Source: Deltaproteobacteria bacterium (GTDB lineage: Bacteria > Myxococcota > Myxococcia > SLRQ01). Taken from it: a stretch of DNA of 64,000 nucleotides. Location of the stretch: assembly GCA_007130885.1 (NCBI GenBank), contig SLRQ01000058.1:1-64000 (forward strand), given 5' to 3'. Positions within the stretch are counted from its first letter, which is position 1; each line of letters begins with the position of its first letter. A model generated the notes under the pieces. It was not told the origin of the DNA, ran no database searches, and saw nothing but the letters and a program-made list of their open reading frames with translations. Of this stretch, positions 40,831 to 50,200 are shown in pieces. The translations under genes were made by a program, and so were the position numbers.

Positions 40831-41373
40831 ATGAGCAAAGGGAAGCTATTGGCCGTGATTATCGCCTTGGGAGTAATTATTACCGTCGCCAGTGTTTCGC
40901 TGGGGCAGGCTGTCTCCTCCGGAGACAGTGATGGGGCAGAGGCACAAGCAGCAGCTCCGCAGGCCGCGGAGCAGGGTGACGAGCTCGAGCCTGTCGGAGA
41001 CGATCAGGTCGGAGTTGGTGTTTTCAACCCTGAGATGATCTGGCACGCCTGGGAAGGCAGGGCGCAGATCGAAGCCGAGAGTCAGGCCATACAGATGGAG
41101 ATGCAGCAGGCGCAGCAGTCAGGTGACCAAGCAGCGATGATGCAGGCTGCTCAGAAGATGGAGCAGGCACAGCACAATCTGCTCGACAGCTTCATGTCGG
41201 CCATAAAGAGCGCCGCTCCCGCGGTTGCCGATGAAGGCAACCTCGATGTCGTGGTGGGTGAGGTCGTCTACGGAGCCGACTCGGTTGCGGAGCGCGACAT
41301 CTCCCGTCAGCTTTTGGCCGAGATGAACAAGCGCGCGGCTGACGACAACGACACTACCGAGGAATCCGAGTAA
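40831..41373 (+). CDS. Skp/OmpH-like periplasmic protein
   Basis: 180 residues with a signal peptide (MSKGKLLAVIIALGVIITVA) and an Ala/Gln/acidic linker. A long helical segment (WEGRAQIEAESQAIQMEMQQ, with more Gln-rich heptads) follows, then LDVVVGEVVYGADSVAERDI. Order and composition resemble the coiled-coil OmpH/Skp family of periplasmic chaperones, although the similarity is weak. GAGGA lies 11 bases upstream of the ATG. It is convergent with the thioredoxin gene. Confidence 0.5.
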   Translation: MSKGKLLAVIIALGVIITVASVSLGQAVSSGDSDGAEAQAAAPQAAEQGDELEPVGDDQVGVGVFNPEMIWHAWEGRAQIEAESQAIQMEMQQAQQSGDQAAMMQAAQKMEQAQHNLLDSFMSAIKSAAPAVADEGNLDVVVGEVVYGADSVAERDISRQLLAEMNKRAADDNDTTEESE

Positions 41374-41391
41374 AACGGCGCGGTAATGTAT

Positions 41392-41412
41392 GGCCGGGGC
41401 TTGTCCCCGGCC
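41392..41412. terminator. GC-rich hairpin between convergent genes
   Basis: GGCCGGGG (41392-41399), loop CTTGT, CCCCGGCC (41405-41412). It lies between the stops of the Skp-like and thioredoxin genes and could serve both strands. There is no T-run, so Rho-independent activity is uncertain. Confidence 0.45.
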
Positions 41413-41428
41413 CCGCGACCGCGGCCGG

Positions 41429-41833
41429 CTAGTTCTCTTCGCTGTTGCCGCAACCGCAGCCTTCGCCGTGTTCGGCTTGGTGCTCGGCGATTTGCGCCCT
41501 CACTTCGTCCATATCCAGGCCTTTTACCTGCTCGATGACGCTGTCGAGAGCGCTCTCCGAGAGCACCCCCGGCTGCGACAGCAGGCCGATTTGATCACGA
41601 AAAACCATGAAAGTGGGGATTGACTGGATGTTGAAGGCTCCCGCAATCTCCGGCTCCGCGTCGGTATCCACAGTACCGAAGGTTATTTCGGCGTGCTTTT
41701 CGCTTGCCTCCTTGAAGATCGGCTCGAAGGTCTTACAGGGCTCGCACCAAGAGGCCCAAAAATCGATGAGGACGATCTCATTGTTTTCGATAGTCTCGGC
41801 GAAGTTGTCCTTCGTCAGCTCGACGGTGGCCAT
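41429..41833 (-). CDS. Thioredoxin with Cys-rich tail
   Basis: 134 residues starting MATVELTKDNFAETIENNEI, with AAGGAG 6 bases upstream fixing the start 12 codons inside the open frame. The active site is WASWCEPCK (Cys30, Cys33; WCEPC rather than WCGPC), with cis-Pro SIPTFMVFRD. An extra C-terminal tail HGEGCGCGNSEEN adds two Cys that might bind metal or form an extra disulfide. Cytoplasmic disulfide reductase. It is not in the arsenic regulon by promoter sequence. Confidence 0.9.
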   Translation of the reverse strand: MATVELTKDNFAETIENNEIVLIDFWASWCEPCKTFEPIFKEASEKHAEITFGTVDTDAEPEIAGAFNIQSIPTFMVFRDQIGLLSQPGVLSESALDSVIEQVKGLDMDEVRAQIAEHQAEHGEGCGCGNSEEN

Positions 41834-42190
41834 CGTTGCTCCTTTGCGGCATATCGGCCGCTTGCTCAATGTGCAAAGGGCGCCTAGCGTCTGACAGCGC
41901 GGCCCGAATCAGCCACGATGCTCATCGCGGCGCCGCTATGCTTGATTGGGTGGAAACCCTTCTAAAGTCATCGTTTCGGCGTTTGCCGGCTCCGGCGCGC
42001 GGACAGGTGTTGTGTTGGTGAGGCTTCTCTGGCTGCCGCTACGCTCGTTTCCAAGTGTAGTGCTTTCACCCGGCTATCGCCACCCCCCGTGAACCGATCC
42101 GTGAACCGACAGACTGCTTGGTAAGGTCAAGCACCGTAATGAATTTTTTCGGTTGAGCGTTGCCGTGCAGCATGCATACTGTCACCGATT
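41834..42190. other. Divergent intergenic region, 357 bases
   Basis: No gene is recognised. It should contain promoters for the thioredoxin (minus) and the AlaDH-like gene (plus). A short direct repeat (GTGAACCGA) occurs near 42090 and 42102. Confidence 0.4.
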
Positions 42191-43318
42191 ATGTCTTTGA
42201 AAGTCGGCCTGCCTCGCATGCACAAGGAGCCCGGGGAGCGACGGGATTTCCTTCCTCATTTCATCTCCAGCCTCGATCGGGACGGCGCGCGTGAGATTGT
42301 CTTGGAGGAGGGCTACGGCAGCGGCATGGGTGTCTCGGCGCAGGAGTATCTCAACGCCTCGTCCAAGGTGAGGTTTGCCGACTACCATACCTGTCTTTCT
42401 CAAGAGCTGGTCGCCGTCGTGCGTTGCCCCTCGGAGGAAGCTCTCGAGCGCATACCTGAAGGCAGCATCCTCTTGTCGATGCTTCACTTTCCCACCAGAC
42501 CAAATCGGGTGCGATACCTGCTCGACCGCGGTGTACATGGCGTTAGCCTGGACGGCCTCGCCGACGAGACGGGACGTCGCCTCGTCGAGAATCTACGCTC
42601 GGTAGGATGGAACGGCGTGAAAGTCGCTTTCCAGGAGCTGGCCAAGGTGTATCGTTCATTCGAGGAGCCGGGTCGCCGTCCGTTGCGAGTGACGGTTCTG
42701 GGGGCCGGCGCCGTCGGAGGGCACGCCGTCAGTGCCTCGACGCGTTATGGAGACCCGGCGGTTCGCGCAAAGATGGTCACCCTAGGGGTGCCGGGAGTGG
42801 AGGTAACGGTCGTCGATTTCGATTTGACCTGTATCGAGAACTACATGTTGGACAGACTGGAGCGAACCGACCTTCTCATCGATGCCACCCAGCGTCCGGA
42901 CGCCACTCGTCCGGTGATTCCCAACGACTGGGTTGCGGCACTTCCGCAACACGCTGTCATTTTGGACCTCTCCGTGGATCCTTACGACTTCGAGACCGAT
43001 CCGCCCCAAGTAAAGGGAGTTGAAGGTGTGCCGGAGGGAACACTCGACCAATGGGTCTTCCCTCCGGACGACCCGGCATATGAACGACTCGACCAGCGTA
43101 TCCGTACGGCTCATCGTCGACTAGCCCTCTCTTGCTACTCCTGGCCGGGCATCGAGCCGAAGGTTTGCATGGCGGTCTATGGTCCTCAGATTACCCCGAT
43201 TGTCAGGGTTCTTCTGAGCAAGCCCATGGAGTCCATAGATGTAAGGTCGGGCTCGTTTTTCGAGCGGGCTGTCGCCCGCGCGGAGGTCTCGCGTTGGTAT
43301 GAGGCGAGTCAGCTCTAA
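42191..43318 (+). CDS. Alanine dehydrogenase/transhydrogenase-like protein
   Basis: 375 residues. The N-terminal domain begins KVGLPRMHKEPGERRDFLPH and has VLEEGYGSGMGVSAQEYLNA, as in the AlaDH/PNT N-terminal domain. A Rossmann motif VTVLGAGAVGGHAVSA near residue 175 binds NAD(P). The C-terminal part (DLLIDATQRPDATRPVIPND) resembles the end of the fold. It is distant from characterised alanine dehydrogenases, and the substrate may differ (lysine- or saccharopine-type dehydrogenases share the fold). There is no clear Shine-Dalgarno. Its stop overlaps that of the convergent MFS gene. Confidence 0.7.
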   Translation: MSLKVGLPRMHKEPGERRDFLPHFISSLDRDGAREIVLEEGYGSGMGVSAQEYLNASSKVRFADYHTCLSQELVAVVRCPSEEALERIPEGSILLSMLHFPTRPNRVRYLLDRGVHGVSLDGLADETGRRLVENLRSVGWNGVKVAFQELAKVYRSFEEPGRRPLRVTVLGAGAVGGHAVSASTRYGDPAVRAKMVTLGVPGVEVTVVDFDLTCIENYMLDRLERTDLLIDATQRPDATRPVIPNDWVAALPQHAVILDLSVDPYDFETDPPQVKGVEGVPEGTLDQWVFPPDDPAYERLDQRIRTAHRRLALSCYSWPGIEPKVCMAVYGPQITPIVRVLLSKPMESIDVRSGSFFERAVARAEVSRWYEASQL

Positions 43319-44706
43319 GGGCCCGCCGCGGCAGCATCGTGTGCTAGAGCTGCCGCCCGGCCGCGAGCGGGGTTTACGAAGAGGCAGGTAAGGATCGCGG
43401 TGGCGAAGAGTATGATGCAGAACAGAATGGACGCGTGAAGACCGACTCGGGCCTGCAGTATCCCAAGTCCTAGAATTCCGAAGATTGCGGCAAGCTTTGC
43501 GGACAGGCCCCAGAAGCCGAATACCTCGGCGGCTCGGCTCGTGGGAGCAAGAATGCCCACCAATGCTCGCCCGGCCGATTGGCTGGAGCCCAGGCTGGAG
43601 CCGGCCAGGCACCCCGCTACGAGAAAGACATGCTGGGTCTGCCATTCCAAGCCGAGATTGTCGTTCAGCCAGGTTGTGAGCAGAGGCGTTGCGTAAATCG
43701 CCGCGATAGCCAGGATCCAAAGAGCCAAGGTAACAATATACACAGGCTTTGGCCCCAGCCGGTCTTGGAGCACGCCGAAACCCAGGGCACCGGCCGCCGC
43801 GGTGAACTGAACGATGATGAACATGTAGTTGCGGATGTGGGCATCCCAGCCGATTACCTGTGCGCCGTAGATGAACGCGAAAGCCACGACGATGTAGACG
43901 CCGGCCATCGTGAAAAAGATAGAAACGAGGAGCACCGCCAGGTCCCAAAATGCTCCGAGCTCCCTGACGGTGTCACGGAGCCTTCCTAAACCAACGAACA
44001 AGTACCCGCGGCCGCTTGGTAGTGCTCGCCGTACACCTCTTTCTCGCAGCCAAACGAAGGTGGGGATCGCTGCAGCAAGAAAGAAGATGCCGGCGAAAGG
44101 ACCGACCCACCTTACTCGGGTGAAGTTCTCAACGCTCACCTCTCCCAGAAACAGGAGAGCGCCACCGGCCGAGAGGAGGCCGCCGATGTAGCCGAGGGAC
44201 CAGCCGAAGCCCGAGATGCGCCCCAGATCCTCGGGTGGTCCAAGCTCGGGCAGAAAGGATGCCACGAAGGACTCCCCCACGGCATAGGCGAAGTTGGACA
44301 CTATCAGCAGGACCATCGCCAGTAGAATCCATTCAGGAGCGGCGAAGTACAGAAGACAGGTGGCCGCCACCGTAAGAAGATAGCTGGCGAAGAGGAAGCG
44401 TTTCTTGGCCGCCGTGTAGTCCATAATGGCACCGAGAAGCGGCGCGCTGATCACCACCAGCCCGTAGCTGACGGAGAGGGCTATGCTCCACAGAAGATTG
44501 CCCAACCTATAGTCGTCGCCTCGGTCACCCACGATTACGCGAGTGAACAGGTCTCCAAATATTACAGTGATGATTAGGAGGGTGTATGCCTGGTTGGCGA
44601 AGTCGAACATCGCCCAGCCGAAGATCTCGCGCTTCGGTGCCCGATGGACCGCGGCTAGTGGCTTTACTGTATCGGTGGCGATACCAACTGTGGATCCGCT
44701 GCTCAT
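43315..44706 (-). CDS. UMF1-family MFS transporter
   Basis: 463 residues with twelve helices. EIFGWAMFDFANQAYTLLII near the N-terminus and LLGAIMDYTAAKKRFLFASY, then SFLPELGPPEDLGRISGFGW, are typical of the UMF1/Atg22-like MFS family. The substrate is unknown, perhaps amino acids by analogy with yeast Atg22. It is convergent with the AlaDH-like gene, overlapping by four bases at the stops. Confidence 0.85.
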   Translation of the reverse strand: MSSGSTVGIATDTVKPLAAVHRAPKREIFGWAMFDFANQAYTLLIITVIFGDLFTRVIVGDRGDDYRLGNLLWSIALSVSYGLVVISAPLLGAIMDYTAAKKRFLFASYLLTVAATCLLYFAAPEWILLAMVLLIVSNFAYAVGESFVASFLPELGPPEDLGRISGFGWSLGYIGGLLSAGGALLFLGEVSVENFTRVRWVGPFAGIFFLAAAIPTFVWLRERGVRRALPSGRGYLFVGLGRLRDTVRELGAFWDLAVLLVSIFFTMAGVYIVVAFAFIYGAQVIGWDAHIRNYMFIIVQFTAAAGALGFGVLQDRLGPKPVYIVTLALWILAIAAIYATPLLTTWLNDNLGLEWQTQHVFLVAGCLAGSSLGSSQSAGRALVGILAPTSRAAEVFGFWGLSAKLAAIFGILGLGILQARVGLHASILFCIILFATAILTCLFVNPARGRAAALAHDAAAAGP

Positions 44707-44819
44707 TGCTCTGGGATGGGCCTTCGGAGAGCATACACCGTCTGCCCCGGGATGCCGTCCCCCAAAAAAACGTCCACGACCTGTTGCTTTTAAGCCGAGG
44801 AATGATTGAAGAGATAGGC

Positions 44820-45248
44820 ATGAACCCCAAGACAGTACGAGATCTCATGAGCGAGGAGCCGGTGACCCTGGGCGTGGGAGCAAACCTGGCCGAAGCCCAC
44901 GACATCATGGAGACGCGCCACGTTCGTCATATTCCCATCATCGATGATGACGGCTCCGTGGTGGGTCTCATAACGGAACGGGACCTGCTCCGGGCGGCGG
45001 GGCCGGCGATCAACGAGTTGCCGGTCGATGCCAGAAACCAAGTGCTGGCCCAGACGCCGGTCGTCGATGTAATGATCCACGATCCCGAGTGCGTCACTCC
45101 GGACGCGGATTTGACAAGCGCCGCTCAGACTCTGCTGGACAACAAGTTCGGATGTTTGCCGGTGGTCGGTGACATTAACGGTGTCTCTGGAATTCTTACC
45201 GAGAGTGATTTCGTGCGCCTCTTCGCCGAAGGCATCGTCGAGAGCTAG
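44820..45248 (+). CDS. CBS-domain protein
   Basis: 142 residues comprising two CBS repeats: KTVRDLMSEEPVTLGVGANL with HVRHIPIIDDDGSVVGLITE, and VVDVMIHDPECVTPDADLTS with GCLPVVGDINGVSGILTESD. Such stand-alone pairs bind adenine nucleotides. The start could also be the ATG at 44802. It lies divergently next to the UMF1 transporter and might be unrelated to it. Confidence 0.85.
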   Translation: MNPKTVRDLMSEEPVTLGVGANLAEAHDIMETRHVRHIPIIDDDGSVVGLITERDLLRAAGPAINELPVDARNQVLAQTPVVDVMIHDPECVTPDADLTSAAQTLLDNKFGCLPVVGDINGVSGILTESDFVRLFAEGIVES

Positions 45249-45354
45249 TAAAGCTGAAAGTCCGCCGGCCTCTCGTGGTCGTTCCATCCATGAAGCAGCC
45301 TCCTGCTCACCGCGATCTTTGCATTTTTGGTCTTACCGGGTAGGATGCGCCACC

Positions 45355-45708
45355 ATGACAAACGAAACTACTCAGCCCACTAATCTTCCCGAGGCTACGG
45401 CCGATGAGCGGACGATGGGGATGGTCGTCTGGCTATTGGCCATATTCACCGCGTTCATCGGGCCGATGATCATTTACTTCATCAAAAAGGATCAGTCGAA
45501 GTTCATCGGCTTCCATGCAGGTCAGGCCATGTTTTTGAACCTGATAGGCCTTGTGCTTGCAATCATCACGTGCGGTCTGTTCGGCATCGTCTTGCTGGTG
45601 GTGGACATCATCTGGCTGATCAAGGCGAACAAGGGTGAGTGGGCCCTGCTCCCCGTAATCGGCAACTGGGCCTGGCCGAAAGAGCTAGGGGAGCCCCCTT
45701 CGGCCTAG
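45355..45708 (+). CDS. DUF4870 membrane protein
   Basis: 117 residues starting MTNETTQPTNLPEATADERT. Three helices with MVVWLLAIFTAFIGPMIIYF, SKFIGFHAGQAMFLNLIGLV and the end LIKANKGEWALLPVIG fit DUF4870 (Tic20-like). The function is unknown. AGGA lies 9 bases upstream of the ATG. Confidence 0.85.
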   Translation: MTNETTQPTNLPEATADERTMGMVVWLLAIFTAFIGPMIIYFIKKDQSKFIGFHAGQAMFLNLIGLVLAIITCGLFGIVLLVVDIIWLIKANKGEWALLPVIGNWAWPKELGEPPSA

Positions 45709-46215
45709 CGACGCTCGAAGGTTTGCCGGCAGGTGTTTCTCGGCCGTTCAGTATATCTGGTAAGACACGCGGCGTTTTATCGATCGTGCGAAGTTTGTTG
45801 CCTCGGCCACGGGAGCATCGACGCCGTTCATGCGTTTGTCGAGGAGTCTCTCGAGAGCGCCGGCCTGGACAAGTGCATCAAGCACAGGGGTAGCTCGTCG
45901 GAGGCTGCGCCCTCGAGGTTGCATTCGGCGACGCCTCGGTCGTCCCGCGTGGCGACCTGAGTGCTCTTTAGCCCGGATGACTCCGCTGCGGGCGATCGTC
46001 AAAAGACCCGAGGACGGTCGCCGAAAAACATCCGTTTCCCGGCAACCGACTCTTTACCCTTGCACTGAAACGCCGTGGCGAGCACGATCTGACGCACGCC
46101 GTCAAAAAATCGAGCAAATTTGTTTAGTCTCTCGGGAGGGCAGGGTGTATTCCCGATGCTTCATGACTCAAGGATGGCGCCATGCTGGGTCCAAGATGCA
46201 AGTGAGCGTGTCAGG
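45709..46215. other. 507-base region without a recognised gene
   Basis: Short frames exist on both strands (for example 45733-45960 plus, 45748-46002 minus) but none has a family motif or ribosome site that I trust. It should hold the promoter of the RND operon. Confidence 0.4.
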
Positions 46216-47298
46216 ATGACGAATAGCGCACAACATTTAGCCACGAAGAAGGATCGAGTCGGCTCATTGGCTGGATGTGTATGGATGATCTCGGCCATGC
46301 TGCTCATCATTTCGGCCGGCGGCTGCGACAATGGAAAATCCGAGGTCTTCACCGAGGCTCCGCCGGTGCTCGTGGAGACTATGGTCGTGGAGACGGAAAC
46401 CAAGTCGGTGACGCGCCGTTACACGGGATACCTTCATCCCTGGGAAGCTCATCCTCTGGGGTTTCTGACAGGCGGACGGATAAGAGAGATTCGCCCTTCG
46501 GTTGGTGATGAGCTCAAGAGGGGGGAGCTGATAGCTACCCTGGTTCCGGACGAGCACGCCGTTTACACCGAGCTGGCGTCGATTCAGAGGGATGCGCTGG
46601 AGCCCAATCTGGAGCGCGTTAGAAGGCTCGTGGAAAGGAACATCCTTCCTCGCAGTGAGCTGGATGAGATAGAGGCCAAGTACGAGGCTGCTCTGACTCA
46701 ACACCGTCAAGCAAACCTGGCTCTCTCGAACACCCGGTTGACAGCTCCGGTTGGTGGCGTGGTCATGGAGCGAATGGCCAGCGAGGGTCAGGTCATAGGC
46801 CCGGGTATGCCTGTGGTCGTGTTGCTGGAGGTTAACCGGCTTAGGGCACGGTTCGGAGTGCCGCAGCACGATCTGAAATGGTTTTCCGAGGGCCGAGAAG
46901 TAGAGATCGGTATTCCCGGTGTCGAGGATACACACACAGGCATAATCGAGAGAATCGACATCGTGCCGGATACAAAAACCAGGACATACAGCCTTTCCGT
47001 CACCCTGGACAACGCGAAGCGGAATCTTCGGGTCGGCATGATCAGCCACCTCAAGGTGCCTGTTCGCGAGGCGGAGGGGCTGTTCGTGCCCTTGACCAGC
47101 ATCGATCGCTGCCGGGAAGGAAGGCACCAGGTCAAGGTGCTGGACGATAGTGGAGAGAGGGTGGCGGTACGCGGCGTTCGGATTGGCGAGCGAATCGGCA
47201 ATAGCATCCAAGTCCTGGAAGGCCTATCCCCGGGCGATAGTGTTCTGGTGCGGGGCCAAACATTCGTTCGCGAAGGAGACCAGGTGCTGTTGCGATGA
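46216..47298 (+). CDS. RND efflux periplasmic adaptor (MFP) lipoprotein
   Basis: 360 residues with signal and lipobox (ISAMLLIISAGGC). The adaptor pattern has ETMVVETETKSVTRRYTGYL, the lipoyl half GGRIREIRPSVGDELKRGEL, a helical hairpin, the second lipoyl half LSNTRLTAPVGGVVMERMAS, and a barrel ending PGDSVLVRGQTFVREGDQVL. It bridges the inner-membrane pump and the outer-membrane channel. Its start lies inside a longer frame; MTNSAQHL was chosen because a basic n-region and lipobox follow. The stop overlaps the pump start (ATGA). Confidence 0.9.
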   Translation: MTNSAQHLATKKDRVGSLAGCVWMISAMLLIISAGGCDNGKSEVFTEAPPVLVETMVVETETKSVTRRYTGYLHPWEAHPLGFLTGGRIREIRPSVGDELKRGELIATLVPDEHAVYTELASIQRDALEPNLERVRRLVERNILPRSELDEIEAKYEAALTQHRQANLALSNTRLTAPVGGVVMERMASEGQVIGPGMPVVVLLEVNRLRARFGVPQHDLKWFSEGREVEIGIPGVEDTHTGIIERIDIVPDTKTRTYSLSVTLDNAKRNLRVGMISHLKVPVREAEGLFVPLTSIDRCREGRHQVKVLDDSGERVAVRGVRIGERIGNSIQVLEGLSPGDSVLVRGQTFVREGDQVLLR

Positions 47299-50200
47299 AC
47301 CTTCCGGCCTTTTCTCTTCGCTACAAGTCCCTTATCTCGCTGCTGCTAATTTTGGCGACGGCGATAGGCCTGGCGAGCTATGGGCAGATGAGCCGGCGGG
47401 AGGACCCGGACGTCAAGATAGCATTGGCCTTGGTGGTGACCATCTGGGCCGGAGCAAGCGCGGAGCAGGTCGAGCGGTTCATAACCAACCCCATAGAGGA
47501 CGAGGCACAGGAGATCGGTCAGGTCGAGAGAGTCAGATCCACTACTCGTGACAACATCTCGGTGGTTTTCGTCAACGCCGCCTTCGAATCCGACACCGAC
47601 ATGGTCTTCCAGGAGCTGCGCAACCGGCTGGCGGAGATAGATCTCCCCGATGAAGTCATGGGGCCGGACGTCTACGACGATTTCGGTGATGTGACCGCTA
47701 TGATATGGGCGTTGAGCTCCGAGACGGCGTCGCCGGACGAACTGTCGAGGTGGGCCGACCGCTTTGAGACGCGGCTGAGGCGAATCGAGTCGGTGGGAAG
47801 AATCGTACGGGTCGGGGACCAGCCGCGCGCCGTTTACATTGAAGGGCCGCTTGAGAGCTTCACGCAGTACGGCTTCTCTCCGCTGACCGCGGCCAGAATC
47901 ATTGAGGCGCAGAACGTCAACCTGCCTTCGGGCTATGTGAGAACAGGCTCGGAGAGACTGCGCTTGGAGACGAGCGGAGACTTCGGTCGCGAGATTTCCG
48001 ATACGGATGCCGGTGACGGTTCCGCCGCCCGGCGGCCCATGAACCTGGCGGAGAGAATCGGGGAAGCGATAATCGACGTGTCGGAGGAGAGTGGTCACCC
48101 CCTTCGGGTACGAGATGTCTTCGACGTGCGACAGGGCTGGCTGGATCCCCCGTTCGAGGAGATGCTGGCGAATGGATTGCCTGCCCTTGCTCTCGATGTG
48201 CGCATGAGGCTCGGCCATAACATCGTGGAGATGGGACGGGAGGTCAGGGCCGAGGCGGCCGAGTTCGAAAAGACCCTTCCCTCCGATATCGAGTTGCAGC
48301 TCCTGCACGATCAGCCGCATCAGGTGGATACATTCGTCGGCGATTTCATGCAGAACCTGGTGCAGGGGCTGTTCGTGGTGATCGTCGTCATATTCCTGGC
48401 CATGGGTTTGCGAACCGCTGGGATCGTCGCGGCCAGTCTCCCTCTTTCGGTGGTGTTCACCTTCGCGGTGATGCCTCTTGTGGGCGTAGACCTCGAGATA
48501 GTGTCGATAGGCGCCTTCATCGTCGCGCTCGGGATGTTGGTCGATAACGCGATCATCATCACTGAGAACGTGGCCGTGCACCTCCAGCGAGGCTCGGAGC
48601 CTAAACGTGCCGCTTACGAGGGAGCGCAAGAGATAATAGTGCCCGTCGTTACCGGCACGATGGCGACCGTGTGCGCGTTCCTCCCCTTGCTGCTTTTAAA
48701 AGGGGAAATTGGAGTCTACATTCGGGCACTGCCCATCGTGGTGTCCGCGTCGCTAATTGCCTCGATGATACTCGGGCTGACGATGACTCCCATTTTGGCG
48801 GCCTGGTGGATGCGAAAGCAGCCCCGCCGCGCCGACCCCGCGGAAACATTGCCCACGCGCCTGTATGGGAGGTTCATGCAGGGCGCGCTGAAGCTGCGAT
48901 ATCTAGTGATACTTCTGGCCGTGGCGAGCCTCGCCGGAGCCCTGCTGCTCGTGCCCGTGGTAGGTCTCTCCTTCTTTCCAGAGGCCTACCGCGATCAGCT
49001 CACCATAGACGTTTGGCTTCCTGAGTCGGCTTCCATTGCCGAGACCCGAAGCGTGGTCGAAGAGGTAATCGACATAGTTTCGGAGGACGAGCACGTTACC
49101 GGTCATGCTGCTTACGTAGGAAAGGGAGGGCCCCGCTTTCACATCACTGTAGTGCCCGTGTTCAACACGACCAACTACGGGCAGGTCATGGTGAACACGA
49201 GCCACCCGCGAGAAACTCCCGCGGTGATAGAGCGCCTCAATGAGGAGTTTCGAACTCGTATCGCCGGCGCGCGAATTACGGCGAGCCCGCTCTACATGGG
49301 TATTCCGGTCGAGGCTCCAATCGTCGTCAGAATCACCGGCCCCGATCTCGATGTCATGAAAGGCATCTCGAATGAGGTGCAAGACGTCATTCGCGCGGTG
49401 CCGGGCAGCTATAACGTGCGGGATACGACGGGCGAGGAGCTGGTCAGTCTTCACGTGGAAGTCGATCCCGACGCCGCGCTCACCGCCGGCGTGAGCCAGA
49501 CCGATGTCGCATTGGCGCTTCTTTCGGGCTACGAGGGGATGCCTATCACCAGCGTTCGAGAAGGTGACGACGAGGTCAGGGTTTTCATGCGTATGAAAGG
49601 CGAGGAGCGCACCCTCGACAACCTGGAGGCGATATTGGTGCCTTCGCAGGTCACCGGCGAGAAGGTCCCGCTATCGGCGTTCGCGGAGGTGATTCCTCGG
49701 TGGCAGCCTTCCATGATTCAGCACCACAACGGACGGCGGGTGATCTCCGTTCTGTCCGGCTCACACGGAAGGTTGGCCGACGACGTGCTTAGGGACGCGC
49801 TCCCAAACATCGAGGGGCTCGATCTGCCAGAGGGCTACTCGCTGGATATAGCGGGTGAGCATGTCGCACGGCAGGAGGCGTTCGAGGATTTGGCGGGGGT
49901 GTTCGCTCTGATTCTCGCGCTGCTGCTTTTGATGCTGGTCGTTCAGTTCAACTCAATCGTTCGGGCGCTGGTCATTCTCGCCAGCGTGCCTCTAGCCATG
50001 GTTGGAGCGGTCTTCGGTCTGCTGGTAAGCGGCAATACGTTCGGTTTCATGGCTTTTCTTGGTGTCGTCTCGCTTGCGGGAATGGTCATCAAGAATGCAG
50101 TGGTGTGGGTGGAGTTCGTGGACCGGGCCATCGAGAAAGGCGACAGCTTGAGAGAGGCGGTCATACGCGCCGGCCAGATGAGACTGAGGCCGATCCTGCT

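Noticed and set aside
45733..45960. 75-codon plus-strand frame
   Set aside because: It has no ribosome site or recognisable motif, and its composition is not clearly coding.
47346..48629. 427-codon minus-strand frame
   Set aside because: It is antisense to the RND pump. The pump motifs are unambiguous.
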